A stretch of DNA of 64,000 nt from Psychromarinibacter halotolerans (GCF_029168315.1 NZ_JARGYD010000005.1:248001-312000), one strand, 5' to 3'. Counted from the stretch's first letter, positions 43,668 to 52,811 are shown. The notes: generated from the sequence alone by a model not told the origin. Numbers and translations are program-made.

Positions 43668-44582
43668 ATGACCAAGCCGCTGACCGGGATTCTGCCCGTC
43701 GCCCCGACGCCCTTTCACGCCGATGGACGTGTCGACGAAGAAGGCATGCGCCGCGTGCTCGACTGCCTGATCGATCAGGGCGTCGACGCCATCTGCATCC
43801 TTGCCAACTATTCCGAACAGTTCGTGCTGTCGGATGCCGAGCGTGAAACGCTGATGCGCATCAGCCTTGAACACGTCGCGGGCCGTGTGCCGGTGATCGT
43901 CACGATCAGCCATTTCTACACCGGCATCGTCGTGGAACGCGCCCGCGCCGCGAAAGAGATGGGCGCGGCGATGGTGATGATGATGCCGCCCTATCACGGC
44001 GCGGCGCTGAAGGGCGACGATGCGGGGATCTTCGAACAGTTCGCCGCGGTAAACGAGGTCGGCATCGACGTCATGGTGCAGGACGCACCGCTGTCGGGCG
44101 TGACCCTGCCGGTGCCGCTGCTGGCGAAGATGGCGAAAGAGCTGGAATACGTCAGCTACTTCAAGATCGAATGCCCCTTCGCCGCCGACAAGCTGGCCGC
44201 GCTGATCGAGGCGGGCGGCGACAGCATCCTTGGCCCGTGGGACGGCGAAGAGGCGGTGACGCTTCTGGCCGACCTCGACGCGGGCGCGACGGCGACGATG
44301 ACCTCGGGCCTGCAGTGCGAGCACATCCGCCCGATCGTCACCGACTATCTTGCGGGCGACAAGGACGCGGCGCTGAAACAGTGGGGCAAGTGCCTGCCGC
44401 TGATCAACCACGAGAACCGGCAATGCGGCCTGCGCGCCACCAAGACGGTTTACATGGAAGGCGGCGTGATCGGGTCCGACTATGTTCGCCACCCGCTGAA
44501 GCCGATGTCGCAGCGCACCAAGGACCGGTTGCTGTCGCTGTCGCGCGAACTGGACCTGATCGCGCTGAAGTGGGGCAAGTGA
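43668..44582 (+). CDS. araD: L-2-keto-3-deoxyarabonate dehydratase, DHDPS/NanA family
   Basis: Aldolase-superfamily enzyme of 304 residues that dehydrates L-KDA to alpha-ketoglutarate semialdehyde. Start at ATG after AAAGGAC. Family features: GILPVAPTPFHADGRVDEEGMRRVLD at the N-terminus and the Schiff-base Lys166 in VSYFKIECPFAADK; the motif usually holding YNxP reads VMVQDAPLSGV, as I recall for KDA dehydratases. The product is oxidised to alpha-ketoglutarate by the semialdehyde dehydrogenase encoded at 55272-56783. The symbol follows Azospirillum usage. Confidence 0.85.
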   Translation: MTKPLTGILPVAPTPFHADGRVDEEGMRRVLDCLIDQGVDAICILANYSEQFVLSDAERETLMRISLEHVAGRVPVIVTISHFYTGIVVERARAAKEMGAAMVMMMPPYHGAALKGDDAGIFEQFAAVNEVGIDVMVQDAPLSGVTLPVPLLAKMAKELEYVSYFKIECPFAADKLAALIEAGGDSILGPWDGEEAVTLLADLDAGATATMTSGLQCEHIRPIVTDYLAGDKDAALKQWGKCLPLINHENRQCGLRATKTVYMEGGVIGSDYVRHPLKPMSQRTKDRLLSLSRELDLIALKWGK

Positions 44583-44621
44583 CCCACGCCTGACGGAGAC
44601 CCTGTCCGCGCGCGGCGTGGT

Positions 44622-45374
44622 TCAGGCGTCGTCGAAGAAATCCGTTCCGGGCGCATCCGTGCGCTCGGTGTGGTGGTACATGTCGACCAGCCCGGCGCGG
44701 CCCTGGTACAGGTGGTGCCGCATGTAGGTGGCCGCCGCGTCGGGGTCCTCGGCGGCGATAGCCGACAGGATCGAGGCATGTTCCTCCAGCACGCGTTGCC
44801 GTTGCGGCGCGGCGCGTCCCAGTTCCAGACCGATGGTGATGGTCTGCGCAACGGGGTTGCCGATGGTGCGCAGCAAGAGCGGAAAGTTCTCGTTCCCCGA
44901 TGCCATCGCGATCCGTTCGTGAAAGGCGATGTCCTCGGTCCGGCCAAGCTCGCCCCGGGCAATCGCTTCGCGCAAGGCGTCGTGGGCGGCGCGGATGGAC
45001 GCAAGCTGCTGCTTGGTCCGGCGCATGGCGGCCAGCCGGGCGGCCTCGGATTCCAGCACGATGCGCGGCTCCATCGCCAGCAGGTATCCCGACACCTCGG
45101 AGGAATCCGCCAACTCGCCCAGCCGTTCGGGGGGGCGCCGCGTGACGAAGGTGCCGACGCCCTTGTGGGTCTTCACCAGCCCGTCGGCCTGCAGCCGCAT
45201 CAGCGCCTCGCGGCTGACCGGGCGAGACACCTGAAACGCGCGGCTAAGTTCCGTCTCCGAGGGCAGCTTTTCCCCCTCGGACAACTGGCCGGACAGGATC
45301 TGTTCAAGGATCTGGCCATAGACGACCTCTGCCAGCTTGCGCTTTTTGGCCGGTTTGGCGCTAAAACTGTCCAT
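44622..45374 (-). CDS. GntR-family (FadR subfamily, FCD domain) regulator
   Basis: Regulator of 250 residues: winged helix at about 13-80 (LAEVVYGQILEQILSGQLSEG, LSRAFQVSRPVSREALMRLQ) and an all-helical FCD effector domain (DIAFHERIAMASGNENFPLLL, HHLYQGRAGLVDMY) with the metal/acid-binding histidines. Converges on the KDA dehydratase with 39 bases between and is the last gene of the opposite-strand operon that includes the polyamine-type transporter, ghrA and cupin genes. It may control either that operon or the sugar genes; FCD regulators usually bind organic or sugar acids. Confidence 0.82.
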   Translation of the reverse strand: MDSFSAKPAKKRKLAEVVYGQILEQILSGQLSEGEKLPSETELSRAFQVSRPVSREALMRLQADGLVKTHKGVGTFVTRRPPERLGELADSSEVSGYLLAMEPRIVLESEAARLAAMRRTKQQLASIRAAHDALREAIARGELGRTEDIAFHERIAMASGNENFPLLLRTIGNPVAQTITIGLELGRAAPQRQRVLEEHASILSAIAAEDPDAAATYMRHHLYQGRAGLVDMYHHTERTDAPGTDFFDDA

Positions 45375-45459
45375 ATCGCTCTCCCTCCCGCGTTCCGTCA
45401 GTGTGCCGAGAAAGGGCCGCGGTTGCGACCCCGTTGGTTTTTGCCTGGGCCGTGGCCCG

Positions 45460-46101
45460 TCACGTTGGCGCCAGGGTGCAGAAGATTTTCTCCATCCCGC
45501 CCGTGTTCCAGTCGCAGCGGGTGTCCTTCGAAATCAGGAAGGTGTCGCCGGTTTCGAACCGATGGACGGTGCCCGAATCCTCGGTCAGCTCGATCCAACC
45601 CGACAGCATGTGCATGACCTCGAACTTCGGAAAGGCGATGGACCGCCGGTGATAGGCCGTGGTGGTCCACACGCCGGCGCCGAAGTTGCGCGCGGCGTCC
45701 TTGTACAGCGTCAGGTCCGTCTGCTCGGGCGTGCCGGACAGCAGCAGGTCCGCCGGGGTCGGGTCGCAGGGCGGGATTTCGCCCAGCGTATCGGGACGCA
45801 AGGCCATCGGCAGATCGGGCCCGTCGGTGGCGTCCGCCGTCAGGGTGACGCAGGCGATTCCCGCCTCTGCCGACAGCGCCGCCGAGGCGGGCAGGATCAT
45901 CGCCTGCCCGGGACCGAAAGCCCCAAGGCCATCGGCCGTGACCCGCCCGGCCAGTACGATCACCACGCGCGGTGCGGCGACGGTGTCGGCGGGGGTGCCG
46001 ACGGTCACGGTCAGGCCGCGGTCGTCGTCCCGGAACTCGGTGGCGCTGATCTCGGTCTGCGCTGCGCGATGCAGGGCGTAGACGCCCGGTTCGATCTTCA
46101 T
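45460..46101 (-). CDS. Double cupin protein with C-terminal DUF861/EutQ-like cupin
   Basis: Protein of 213 residues starting MKIEPGVYALHRAAQTEIS after a GGATCC-type spacer with AAGGATC. The N-terminal half looks like a degraded cupin (VVIVLAGRVTADGLGAFGPGQAMILPA); the C-terminal half (about 135-210) is a cupin_3 domain: GVWTTTAYHRRSIAFPKFEVMH, GWIELTEDSGTVHRFETGDTFLI. Such proteins bind small sugar or amine ligands or modify them. It follows ghrA by 14 bases and precedes the GntR gene, so it is part of the transporter operon. Function not assigned. Confidence 0.7.
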   Translation of the reverse strand: MKIEPGVYALHRAAQTEISATEFRDDDRGLTVTVGTPADTVAAPRVVIVLAGRVTADGLGAFGPGQAMILPASAALSAEAGIACVTLTADATDGPDLPMALRPDTLGEIPPCDPTPADLLLSGTPEQTDLTLYKDAARNFGAGVWTTTAYHRRSIAFPKFEVMHMLSGWIELTEDSGTVHRFETGDTFLISKDTRCDWNTGGMEKIFCTLAPT

Positions 46102-46115
46102 TCTGGGATCCTTCC

Positions 46116-47048
46116 TCAGTAGCCGTTTTCCGGGCTGAAAACGTTGGGCAGGTCCTTGCCCTCGTTGAACCGCTTGATGCCTTCGGCGACGTAACGGGCC
46201 TTTTCGCGCTTGGTGGGGGTCGAGGCGATGTGCGGCGTGACGGTGACCTTCGGGTGATCCCAGATCGGGCTGTCGGCGGGCAGGGGCTCGGTCTGGAACA
46301 CGTCCAGTACGGCGCCACCCAGCGTGCCTGCGTCCAGCGCCGCCAGCAGGTCGGCCTCGACAAGGTGTTTGCCGCGCCCGGCGTTGATGAAGGTCGCGTG
46401 GTCGGGCAGGCCGGCCAGCAGATGCGCGTCGATCATGTTTTCGGTCGCGGGGGTGGCGGGCAGCAGATCGACAAGAATGTCGGTGCCGGCAAGGAAATCG
46501 CCAAGGTCGCCAGCCCCGGCGAAGCTTTCGATGCCGTCCAGCGTCTTGGGCGTGCGCGACCAGCCGCGCGTCTTGAACCCCATGCCGCGCAGGGCCGCCG
46601 CCGCCGCGATGCCAAGATTGCCCATCCCCATGATGCCGACGGTCAGGTCGCGGGCCGAGTGCGGCACCTCTTTGTACCGCCATTCGTGCGCCGCCTGTCC
46701 CAGCGCGAAGTCGCGGGTGTCGCGCAGCGCGGTCAACGCGGCCCAGACGACATACTCGCTCATACGCTGTTCCATGCCGCCCATGCGGACCAGCGGCAGG
46801 TGGCGGGGCCAGTCCGGGTCGCGCGTGATGTGATCGACGCCCGCACCGGACGAGAATACGACCTGAAGGTTCGGGAACTTGGCCAGCCAGCCGACGGGCG
46901 GTTCCCAGACCATCACGTATTCCACGCTTTCGGGGGACACGTCAGGGTCGTTCCAGAACCGGGTGTCCACGTCGGGGGCGAATTCGGCGAAGTATCCCTT
47001 CCACTCGGGGAAGACATCCTCGCCGCCGGATTTAACCAGCAGGGTCAT
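46116..47048 (-). CDS. ghrA: GhrA-type glyoxylate/hydroxypyruvate reductase (D-2-hydroxyacid dehydrogenase)
   Basis: NAD(P)H-dependent enzyme of 310 residues, the GhrA length. The nucleotide fold reads LTVGIMGMGNLGIAAAAAL with WSRTPK suggesting NADPH preference. Catalytic residues: Arg in INAGRGKHLVEADLL, Glu in VFQTEPLPADSPIWDHP, and His in VTVTPHIASTP. It reduces glyoxylate or hydroxypyruvate to glycolate or D-glycerate. It lies 31 bases after the second permease in what seems to be one operon, so the imported compound may yield a 2-oxo acid. Confidence 0.85.
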   Translation of the reverse strand: MTLLVKSGGEDVFPEWKGYFAEFAPDVDTRFWNDPDVSPESVEYVMVWEPPVGWLAKFPNLQVVFSSGAGVDHITRDPDWPRHLPLVRMGGMEQRMSEYVVWAALTALRDTRDFALGQAAHEWRYKEVPHSARDLTVGIMGMGNLGIAAAAALRGMGFKTRGWSRTPKTLDGIESFAGAGDLGDFLAGTDILVDLLPATPATENMIDAHLLAGLPDHATFINAGRGKHLVEADLLAALDAGTLGGAVLDVFQTEPLPADSPIWDHPKVTVTPHIASTPTKREKARYVAEGIKRFNEGKDLPNVFSPENGY

Positions 47049-47079
47049 GTGTTTGGTCCTTTCGTCATTTCGGTGGGGG

Positions 47080-47895
47080 TCAGCGGTCCCTGTCAGAGGG
47101 GCCTGACCCGATCAGCATCCGGTCCAGCCCGAACAGCCGGTCCAGCACCAGCATGACGACCAGCGCCATGACGATGAGGACGGTCGAGACGGCGGCGACC
47201 AGCGGGTCGATGCTGTCCTCGATGTAAAGCATCAGGCGGACGGGCAGGGTGGTGGTCTCGGGCGACGAGATGAAGATGGTCATCGTGACCTCGTCGAAAC
47301 TGGTGATGAAGGCCAGCATCCAGCCCGACAGGATGCCGGGAAGGATCAGCGGCAGCGTGATCCTGCGGAACGTGGTCCAGCCCGGCGACCCCAGCGATGC
47401 GGCGGCGTGGTCCAGCGACCGGTCGAGCGAGCCCAGCGAGTTCATGATGGTGCGCAGGACGTAGGGCACGATCAGGATGACGTGGCTGATGGTCAGCCCG
47501 GTGATCGTGCCGCTCATGCCGATCTGCGAGAAGAACCGCAGGAACGCGACGCCCAGCACGATCGACGGCACCATCAGCGGCGACATGCACAGGCTGAGGA
47601 ACGCCTGCCGTCCCGGAAAGTCGTACCGCACGATGGCAATCGCCGCCGGGACCGAGATCAGCGCGGCAATGCTGGCCGAGGCCGCGCCAAGGGCAAGGCT
47701 GGTACGGAAGCTGCCGGTGAACTCGGCGTTGTTCCACAGCGCCTGAAACCACCGCAGCGACGCGCCGTTCGTCGGCATCGACAGGTAGCCTTCCGGTGTG
47801 AAGGCGATGATGCAGACCACCACGATGGGCGCCATCACGAAGACGACGAACAGCGTGTGGAAGAGAAGGGACCAGAACCCGTTGCCGCTGCTCAT
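47080..47895 (-). CDS. Polyamine/opine-type ABC transporter permease (PotC-like)
   Basis: Permease of 271 residues with six membrane segments, beginning LFHTLFVVFVMAPIVVVCIIAF. The ATPase-docking loop reads LDHAAASLGSPGWTTFRRITLPL near residue 175. It overlaps the preceding permease by four bases. This PotC family imports spermidine, putrescine, opines, thiamine, 2-aminoethylphosphonate or iron; the substrate is not determined here. Confidence 0.86.
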   Translation of the reverse strand: MSSGNGFWSLLFHTLFVVFVMAPIVVVCIIAFTPEGYLSMPTNGASLRWFQALWNNAEFTGSFRTSLALGAASASIAALISVPAAIAIVRYDFPGRQAFLSLCMSPLMVPSIVLGVAFLRFFSQIGMSGTITGLTISHVILIVPYVLRTIMNSLGSLDRSLDHAAASLGSPGWTTFRRITLPLILPGILSGWMLAFITSFDEVTMTIFISSPETTTLPVRLMLYIEDSIDPLVAAVSTVLIVMALVVMLVLDRLFGLDRMLIGSGPSDRDR

Positions 47896-48761
47896 CCGTA
47901 CATCCTTTTGAAGCGCGCCTCTGCAAGGCGGTTGAAGCCCACCGCGACCACGATGATGATCGCGAACAGCAGCAGCGCCAGCGCCGCGCCCAGCGGCCAG
48001 TTCAGCGAGAACAGGTATTCGTCGTAGACCAAGGTCGCGACGACCTTCAGGCGGCGGCCACCGATGATCTGCGGCGTGGCGAAGGCCGAGGCGGCCATCG
48101 CGAAGACGATGATCGACCCCGCGAAGATCCCGGGCAGCACCTGCGGCAGGATCACACGGCGGAACGTGGTGAAGGCGCTGGCGCCCAGCGAATAGGACGC
48201 GCTTTCGACCATCGGGTTCAGGCGCTGAAGCGTCGTCATGACCGAGATGATCATGAACGGCAGCAGCACATGCGCCAGCGCGATGACCACTCCGTATTCG
48301 GTGTACATGAAGCGCACCGGCTCATCGACGATGCCAAGCGCGATCAGCGCATCGTTGATCACCCCGGTCGATCCGAACAGAAGCGCCCAGCCCAGCGTGC
48401 GCGACACCACGGAAATCAGCAGCGGACCCAGCGCGACCAGCAGGAAGATCCCGCGCCACGGCGCCTTCATCCGCATCAGGATCACCGCCTCGGGCGCGCC
48501 AATCAGCACGCACAGCAACGTGGTGAACGCGGCGATGCGGGCGGTGCGCAGGAAGATCTCTCCGAAGTAGTCGTCCGAGAAGATCTCGCGGTAGTTGTCC
48601 AGATTGAAGACGGATTCGATGCCGGTGTAGAGGCTGAACGCCTGCAACGACAGGATCGCCGTCGCGGCCAGCGGCACCAGCAGGAAGATCCCCAGCGTCA
48701 GCGCGGTCGGCAGCGACAGGATGAACGGGACGGGGTCGAAGCGACGCAGCGCGGCGGTCAT
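47892..48761 (-). CDS. Polyamine/opine-type ABC transporter permease (PotB-like)
   Basis: Permease of 289 residues. The start MTAALRRFDPVPFILSLPTALTLGIF lies in an ATGA overlap with the ATPase gene; the longer frame upstream is antisense to coding sequence of that gene. Six membrane segments; docking loop MVESASYSLGASAFTTFRRVILP near residue 200. Pairs with the PotC-like permease. Confidence 0.86.
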   Translation of the reverse strand: MTAALRRFDPVPFILSLPTALTLGIFLLVPLAATAILSLQAFSLYTGIESVFNLDNYREIFSDDYFGEIFLRTARIAAFTTLLCVLIGAPEAVILMRMKAPWRGIFLLVALGPLLISVVSRTLGWALLFGSTGVINDALIALGIVDEPVRFMYTEYGVVIALAHVLLPFMIISVMTTLQRLNPMVESASYSLGASAFTTFRRVILPQVLPGIFAGSIIVFAMAASAFATPQIIGGRRLKVVATLVYDEYLFSLNWPLGAALALLLFAIIIVVAVGFNRLAEARFKRMYG

Positions 48762-49813
48762 GCGGTGGCCTCGTCCGCGATCAGGTGCATGTCGTCCGCC
48801 TGCCACGTCAGATGCACGGCCTCGCCCGTCGCGGGAGGACGGGCGCCAATGTTCTGGCGCTGCATCAGGACCGGGCCTTCGGGGGTGTCGAACTCTAGCA
48901 GCCAAAGCCCGCCTTGGAAGGTGCGGTTGGTGACGCGGGCGGGCAGGCCGGCGTCGGCGACCGATACTTTCTCGGGCCGAACGGCCACGGTCACGGGGCC
49001 GGCGGCGCCGGTTGGGGCGGCCCAGCTTTGATCCTTCAGCACGATTTGGCCGTCGGTTGCAGTGGCGGCGAACAGGTTGGTTTTGCCAAGGAAATTCGCG
49101 ACAAAGCGGGTGTCCGGGCGGCTGTAGACCTCTTCCGGCGCGCCGACCTGTTCGATCTTGCCGCCGCGCATCAGCACGATGCGGTCGGACAGGGCCATCG
49201 CCTCTGTCTGGTCGTGTGTCACAAGGATCGTGGTGGTGCCGGTCTGCTGCTGGATGCGGCGCAGTTCCACCTGCATTTCCTCGCGCAGGCTGGCGTCGAG
49301 GTTCGACAGCGGTTCGTCCAGCAACAGCACGCGCGGCTCGATCACCAGTGCGCGGGCCAGTGCCACACGCTGCTGCTGGCCGCCGGACATCTGCCGGGGA
49401 TAGCGACCGCCGTATTGCGCAAGGCCCACAAGGGCCAGCGCCTTCTCGACCCGCTCTTGCCGTTCGGCGCGGCCGACATTGCGGACTTCCAGCCCGTAGG
49501 ACACGTTCTGCGCGGCGGTCATGTGGGGAAACAGCGCGTAGCTTTGGAACACCATGCCCAGCCCGCGCTTGTTGGCGGGCATCGCCGTCAGGTCCTGCCC
49601 CCCAAGGTCGATCCGTCCGCCGTCGGGGCGGACGAATCCTCCGATCATCTGCAGCGTCGTCGTCTTGCCGCAGCCCGACGGGCCGAGGAGGGAGACGAAC
49701 TCTCCCTCCGCGACCGTCAGGTTCAGACCATCGACGACGGTCGTCTTGCCGTAGATCTTCGTCAGTCCGTCAATCCGCACCAGCGGGGTTCCGGACACAG
49801 TCGTACTCGTCAT
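48758..49813 (-). CDS. Polyamine/opine-type ABC transporter ATPase (PotA-like)
   Basis: ATPase of 351 residues. The nucleotide-binding domain (about 10-240) has Walker A GPSGCGKTT, Q-loop MVFQSYALFPHMT, signature MSGGQQQRVALARAL and Walker B VLLLDEPLSNLDASLRE. A C-terminal TOBE/MOP-like domain (about 250-345) follows, as in PotA and FbpC. It powers the PotB/PotC-like channel. Second gene of the operon after the binding protein. Confidence 0.9.
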   Translation of the reverse strand: MTSTTVSGTPLVRIDGLTKIYGKTTVVDGLNLTVAEGEFVSLLGPSGCGKTTTLQMIGGFVRPDGGRIDLGGQDLTAMPANKRGLGMVFQSYALFPHMTAAQNVSYGLEVRNVGRAERQERVEKALALVGLAQYGGRYPRQMSGGQQQRVALARALVIEPRVLLLDEPLSNLDASLREEMQVELRRIQQQTGTTTILVTHDQTEAMALSDRIVLMRGGKIEQVGAPEEVYSRPDTRFVANFLGKTNLFAATATDGQIVLKDQSWAAPTGAAGPVTVAVRPEKVSVADAGLPARVTNRTFQGGLWLLEFDTPEGPVLMQRQNIGARPPATGEAVHLTWQADDMHLIADEATA

Positions 49814-49849
49814 CGTCAGTCTCTGCCTTTTAGCCTTGGGTATCCGGGA

Positions 49850-50881
49850 TCAGCGTTCGATCTCGCGGACCCAGCGACGATCCCAGTCTTCGCGGCTGGC
49901 GTTGACGATGTTCCAGTCGATCGCCTGAAGCTTGCTGACGGCGTCCTCGCCATAGGGCACGCCTTGGGCTTCTTCCTCGGTCAGTTCGGCCAGCGCGTTG
50001 GTCGGACCAAAGCCAAGGTTCTTGGCAAGGATCTCCTGAATTTCCGGCGAGATCAGGAAGTTCACGAACTCGATCGCCTCGGGCTTCATCTCTTCGGTGG
50101 TCACCGCGCAGACGTCGTTCGAGATGATCATCGCACCCTCTTCAGGGTAGACCAGTTCGATGGGGAAGCCCTTTTCGGCCAGCACCTTGACCTGCGTGGA
50201 CGACCAGACGGAAATGTAGACTTCGCCGTTCTGATACATCTCGGCCAACCGGGCCGAGGACGGCTCGAAGCTCAGCACGTTGGGTGCGATGGTTTCTTCC
50301 ATCTTGGCAAAGCCGGGGTCCATGTCGTTGACGCCGCCGCCGTAGATTTCAGAGATCTTGATCAGCGCCAGCATCCCGTTGGTGTTGTTCAGCGGCTGGA
50401 ACACCATCTTGTCGGCAAAGGTGTCGTCTTCCAGCGCGGTCCACGATGTCGGGGCGTCCCAGCCGTTTTCGGCGAAGACCTCGGTGGCGTAAGCAACGCC
50501 AAGACCCACGACGCCGAAGCCGACGGCCTTGCCGTTGTCGAACTTGGCGAAGTCGTGGATGTTTTCCTCGTGCTCCGAGATATCCAGATCGCGGCACAGG
50601 CCCAGCTCGATTGCCTGGCTCATCGGGCCGGTGTTCATCATGGCGATGTCGGTCTGCTGGTTGTCCTGACCGGCCAGCAGTTTGGCCAGAACGGCGGCAG
50701 AGTTACCGGCGGAATAGACGATCTCGACGCCGGTTTCCTCGGTGAACATCGGGAAGATCACCGACTTCATCAGTTCTTCCTGCGACCCGCCGTTGCCGGC
50801 GACGTACAGCGTCTGCGCATTGGCGGCGCCGGCCACCAGCGCGGCCATCGCGACCGACATGGTCATCAGTGTCTTTTTCAT
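49850..50881 (-). CDS. Extracellular solute-binding protein of a PotD/opine-type ABC transporter
   Basis: Periplasmic protein of 343 residues with a signal peptide (MAALVAGAANAQ). The mature part has the family-1 binding fold: YVAGNGGSQEELMKSVIFPMF, TGVEIVYSAGNSAAVLAKLLAGQ and VWSSTQVKVLAEKGFPIELVYPEEGA, typical of the PotD-like group that binds polyamines, opines or short peptides. First gene of the operon, with a long hairpin in its leader (50898-50935), and divergent from an Lrp-type regulator, which suggests an amino-acid-related substrate (inference). Confidence 0.85.
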   Translation of the reverse strand: MKKTLMTMSVAMAALVAGAANAQTLYVAGNGGSQEELMKSVIFPMFTEETGVEIVYSAGNSAAVLAKLLAGQDNQQTDIAMMNTGPMSQAIELGLCRDLDISEHEENIHDFAKFDNGKAVGFGVVGLGVAYATEVFAENGWDAPTSWTALEDDTFADKMVFQPLNNTNGMLALIKISEIYGGGVNDMDPGFAKMEETIAPNVLSFEPSSARLAEMYQNGEVYISVWSSTQVKVLAEKGFPIELVYPEEGAMIISNDVCAVTTEEMKPEAIEFVNFLISPEIQEILAKNLGFGPTNALAELTEEEAQGVPYGEDAVSKLQAIDWNIVNASREDWDRRWVREIER

Positions 50882-51198
50882 TTCATTGGTTCCCTGTTGT
50901 GACAGCTCGGCCGTTGCCGGACACGAGCTGTCGCACCGGCTGGACTGGCTTGTTTGAAGGACGATTCTCGCCCGGTCACGCCGCAGCGCGACATGAGAAG
51001 CACTTGTAACTTCAAATAATTACTTCCGAATGTGCTGCGAAAATGAGCCTATGTGACAGAAAAATTATCGGCAGAAACTTAATACCACCGAAATTTTTCC
51101 TGATGACCTCAGGAAACATGTTAACTCCGGTCGAAATCCTGACAGCGTCCGGTCGTGGATCGTGCATCTGCGGAATCGCCAACAGACAGGAGAACGGG
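50882..51198. promoter_or_regulatory. Divergent control region with a long leader hairpin
   Basis: These 317 bases separate the binding-protein gene from the Lrp-type regulator and hold no gene that I can support. A striking stem-loop lies at 50898-50935: TGTGACAGCTCG pairs with CGAGCTGTCGCA (11 of 12 positions, the other a wobble) around a 14-base loop, ending 17 bases upstream of the binding-protein start, so it would sit in the mRNA leader. The octamer TGTGACAG recurs at 51052-51059 near the Lrp gene. The rest is AT-rich, as expected for divergent promoters. Confidence 0.55.
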
Positions 51199-51711
51199 AT
51201 GAAACCGGGGCCACGCAGGATAACCGTTGGGACGGTCGTTCTGGACGACATCGACATTCGGATGCTCATCGCCCTTCAGGATGACGGACGCATCACCAAG
51301 TCGCAGCTGGCCGACCGCGTGAACCTGTCCAACAGCGCGTGTTTCGAAAGGATGCGGCGGCTGGAAGGGACGGGGGTGATCGAATCCTACCATGCCCGGA
51401 TCAACGTGCTGAAGCTGGGCGATCCGCAGTTGATCCAGACGCATCTGAACCTGTCGTCCCACCGCTCTGGCGACTTCCAGAAGTTCGAACGGTGGGTGCT
51501 GGACGAAGAGATGATCGTCGAGTGCTACGCGCTTGGCGGGGGCATCGACTATACGATCACGGTCTGCGCGCTGCGCATCGCGGATTATCAGGAACTGATC
51601 GACAAGATGCTGGACGCCGATTTGGGGGTCGAGCGGTACTACACCTACATCGTGACCAAGAAGGTGAAGCAGAACGAGGTGCGGATCGAGAACCTCGTGA
51701 ACGCGGTCTAG
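51199..51711 (+). CDS. Lrp/AsnC-family transcriptional regulator
   Basis: Regulator of 170 residues from the ATG after CAGGAGAACGG; a longer frame exists but lacks a ribosome site. Helix-turn-helix at about 35-60 (ITKSQLADRVNLSNSACFERM), then an AsnC-type ligand-binding domain (QLIQTHLNLSSHRSGDFQKFERWV, CYALGGGIDYTITVCALRIADYQELID). Lrp-type regulators sense amino acids. Divergent from the PotD-like operon, which it most likely controls; it is also next to the hydroxyproline genes, convergent with the deaminase. Confidence 0.82.
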   Translation: MKPGPRRITVGTVVLDDIDIRMLIALQDDGRITKSQLADRVNLSNSACFERMRRLEGTGVIESYHARINVLKLGDPQLIQTHLNLSSHRSGDFQKFERWVLDEEMIVECYALGGGIDYTITVCALRIADYQELIDKMLDADLGVERYYTYIVTKKVKQNEVRIENLVNAV

Positions 51712-51749
51712 CTCCGCGTGGCCGGGCGGCGGTGGTCTTCCCGGTTGGT

Positions 51750-51771
51750 CCCGGCCCACTTGGGGGCCGGG
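51750..51771. terminator. Stem-loop between convergent genes
   Basis: CCCGGCCC-ACTTGG-GGGCCGGG, a perfect eight-base stem, lies between the convergent Lrp and deaminase genes. No T run on either strand; a shared weak terminator is likely. Confidence 0.45.
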
Positions 51772-51787
51772 TGCCAAGGGTGGTCCG

Positions 51788-52720
51788 TCAGGCGGCCCAC
51801 TCAGAGTACCAGTTGCGGAACAGCGCGTATTGCGTTTCCACGTATTTGCGCTGTGCGTCGGACAGGGCGTCGGTCTCGTTGAAATGCAGGCGGTACTCTT
51901 CCTCGCCGTTCAGCACCAGCAGGTACTTGTAGAACAGCACAAGGTCGACGCCCTCGTCGAAGGTCGACAGCACCATCAGCGCCTCTTCCAGCTCTTTCGC
52001 CTTGGCGCGGGCTTCGACGCCACCGGCGGCGGCCTCTTTCGACAGGTCGATCAGGTGCAGGACTTCCTTCGGAAGCGCGTTGCCGATGCCTGTAATCGCG
52101 CCGGTCGCGCCGCAGTTGACGAAGCCGTGGTAGACCTGTGTGTCGACGCCCACCATCAGGGTCAGGTCATCGCTGGCCGAGGTGATGTTCTGCCCGGCAT
52201 AGCTCAGATCCGCCGCACCGCCGAATTCCTTGAACCCGATCAGGTTCGGATGCGCCGCGCGCAGTTCGAAGAACAGGTCGGCGCGGGTCGCGAAGCCGTA
52301 GTAGGGGCTGTTGTAGATCACGGCGGGCAGGTCCGGCGCGGCGTCCAGGATCGCCGCGAAGTGCGCTTTCTGCGCCGCGACCGAGGTGCCGCGCGACAGC
52401 ACGCGGGGGATCACCATCAGGCCCTGTGCGCCGACCTTTGCGGCGTGGGCGGCGTGGGCGACGGCGGTCTTCGAGTTCACGGCCCCCGTTCCGACGATCA
52501 CCGGCACGCCGGCCTCGACCAGCGCCTCGACGCCCTTCATCCGCTCTTCGTCGGTCAGCAGCGGCCAGTCACCCATCGAGCCGCAGTAGACCACGGCGCT
52601 CATGCCGGCCTCGATCAACTGCTTCCCCTTGCGGGCAAGGGCGGCATAGTCCGGTTTCCGGTCGGCGGTGCAGGGGGTCATCAGCGCCGGAATGCAGCCG
52701 CTGAAGATATCGGTGTTCAT
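51788..52720 (-). CDS. lhpC: 1-pyrroline-4-hydroxy-2-carboxylate deaminase, DHDPS family
   Basis: Schiff-base enzyme of 310 residues that deaminates the product of D-hydroxyproline oxidation to alpha-ketoglutarate semialdehyde. The start MNTDIFSGCIPALMTPCTADRKPD is preceded by AAAGGACC; the longer frame is not supported. Family residues: Tyr in VIYNSPYYGFATRADLFFEL and the Schiff-base Lys in LIGFKEFGGAADLSYAG. AVVYCGSMGDWPLLTDEERM and the C-terminal HFNETDALSDAQRKYVE match, as I recall them, the Pseudomonas LhpC-type deaminase rather than dihydrodipicolinate synthase. Controlled probably by the GntR regulator next to it; a TTTGTCGACAAA palindrome lies about 92 bases upstream. Confidence 0.85.
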   Translation of the reverse strand: MNTDIFSGCIPALMTPCTADRKPDYAALARKGKQLIEAGMSAVVYCGSMGDWPLLTDEERMKGVEALVEAGVPVIVGTGAVNSKTAVAHAAHAAKVGAQGLMVIPRVLSRGTSVAAQKAHFAAILDAAPDLPAVIYNSPYYGFATRADLFFELRAAHPNLIGFKEFGGAADLSYAGQNITSASDDLTLMVGVDTQVYHGFVNCGATGAITGIGNALPKEVLHLIDLSKEAAAGGVEARAKAKELEEALMVLSTFDEGVDLVLFYKYLLVLNGEEEYRLHFNETDALSDAQRKYVETQYALFRNWYSEWAA

Positions 52721-52811
52721 CGTGGGTCCTTTCGAATGCGCCTGTTCTTCGGGAGCGCGCCCGTGGCTGTATGAATCTTTGGATGCGGATTGGATATCGG
52801 AAGCTTTATAG

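Noticed and set aside
43668..44582. KDA dehydratase read as dihydrodipicolinate synthase
   Set aside because: It lacks the usual YNxP tyrosine motif and lies with arabinose dehydrogenase and arabonate dehydratase.
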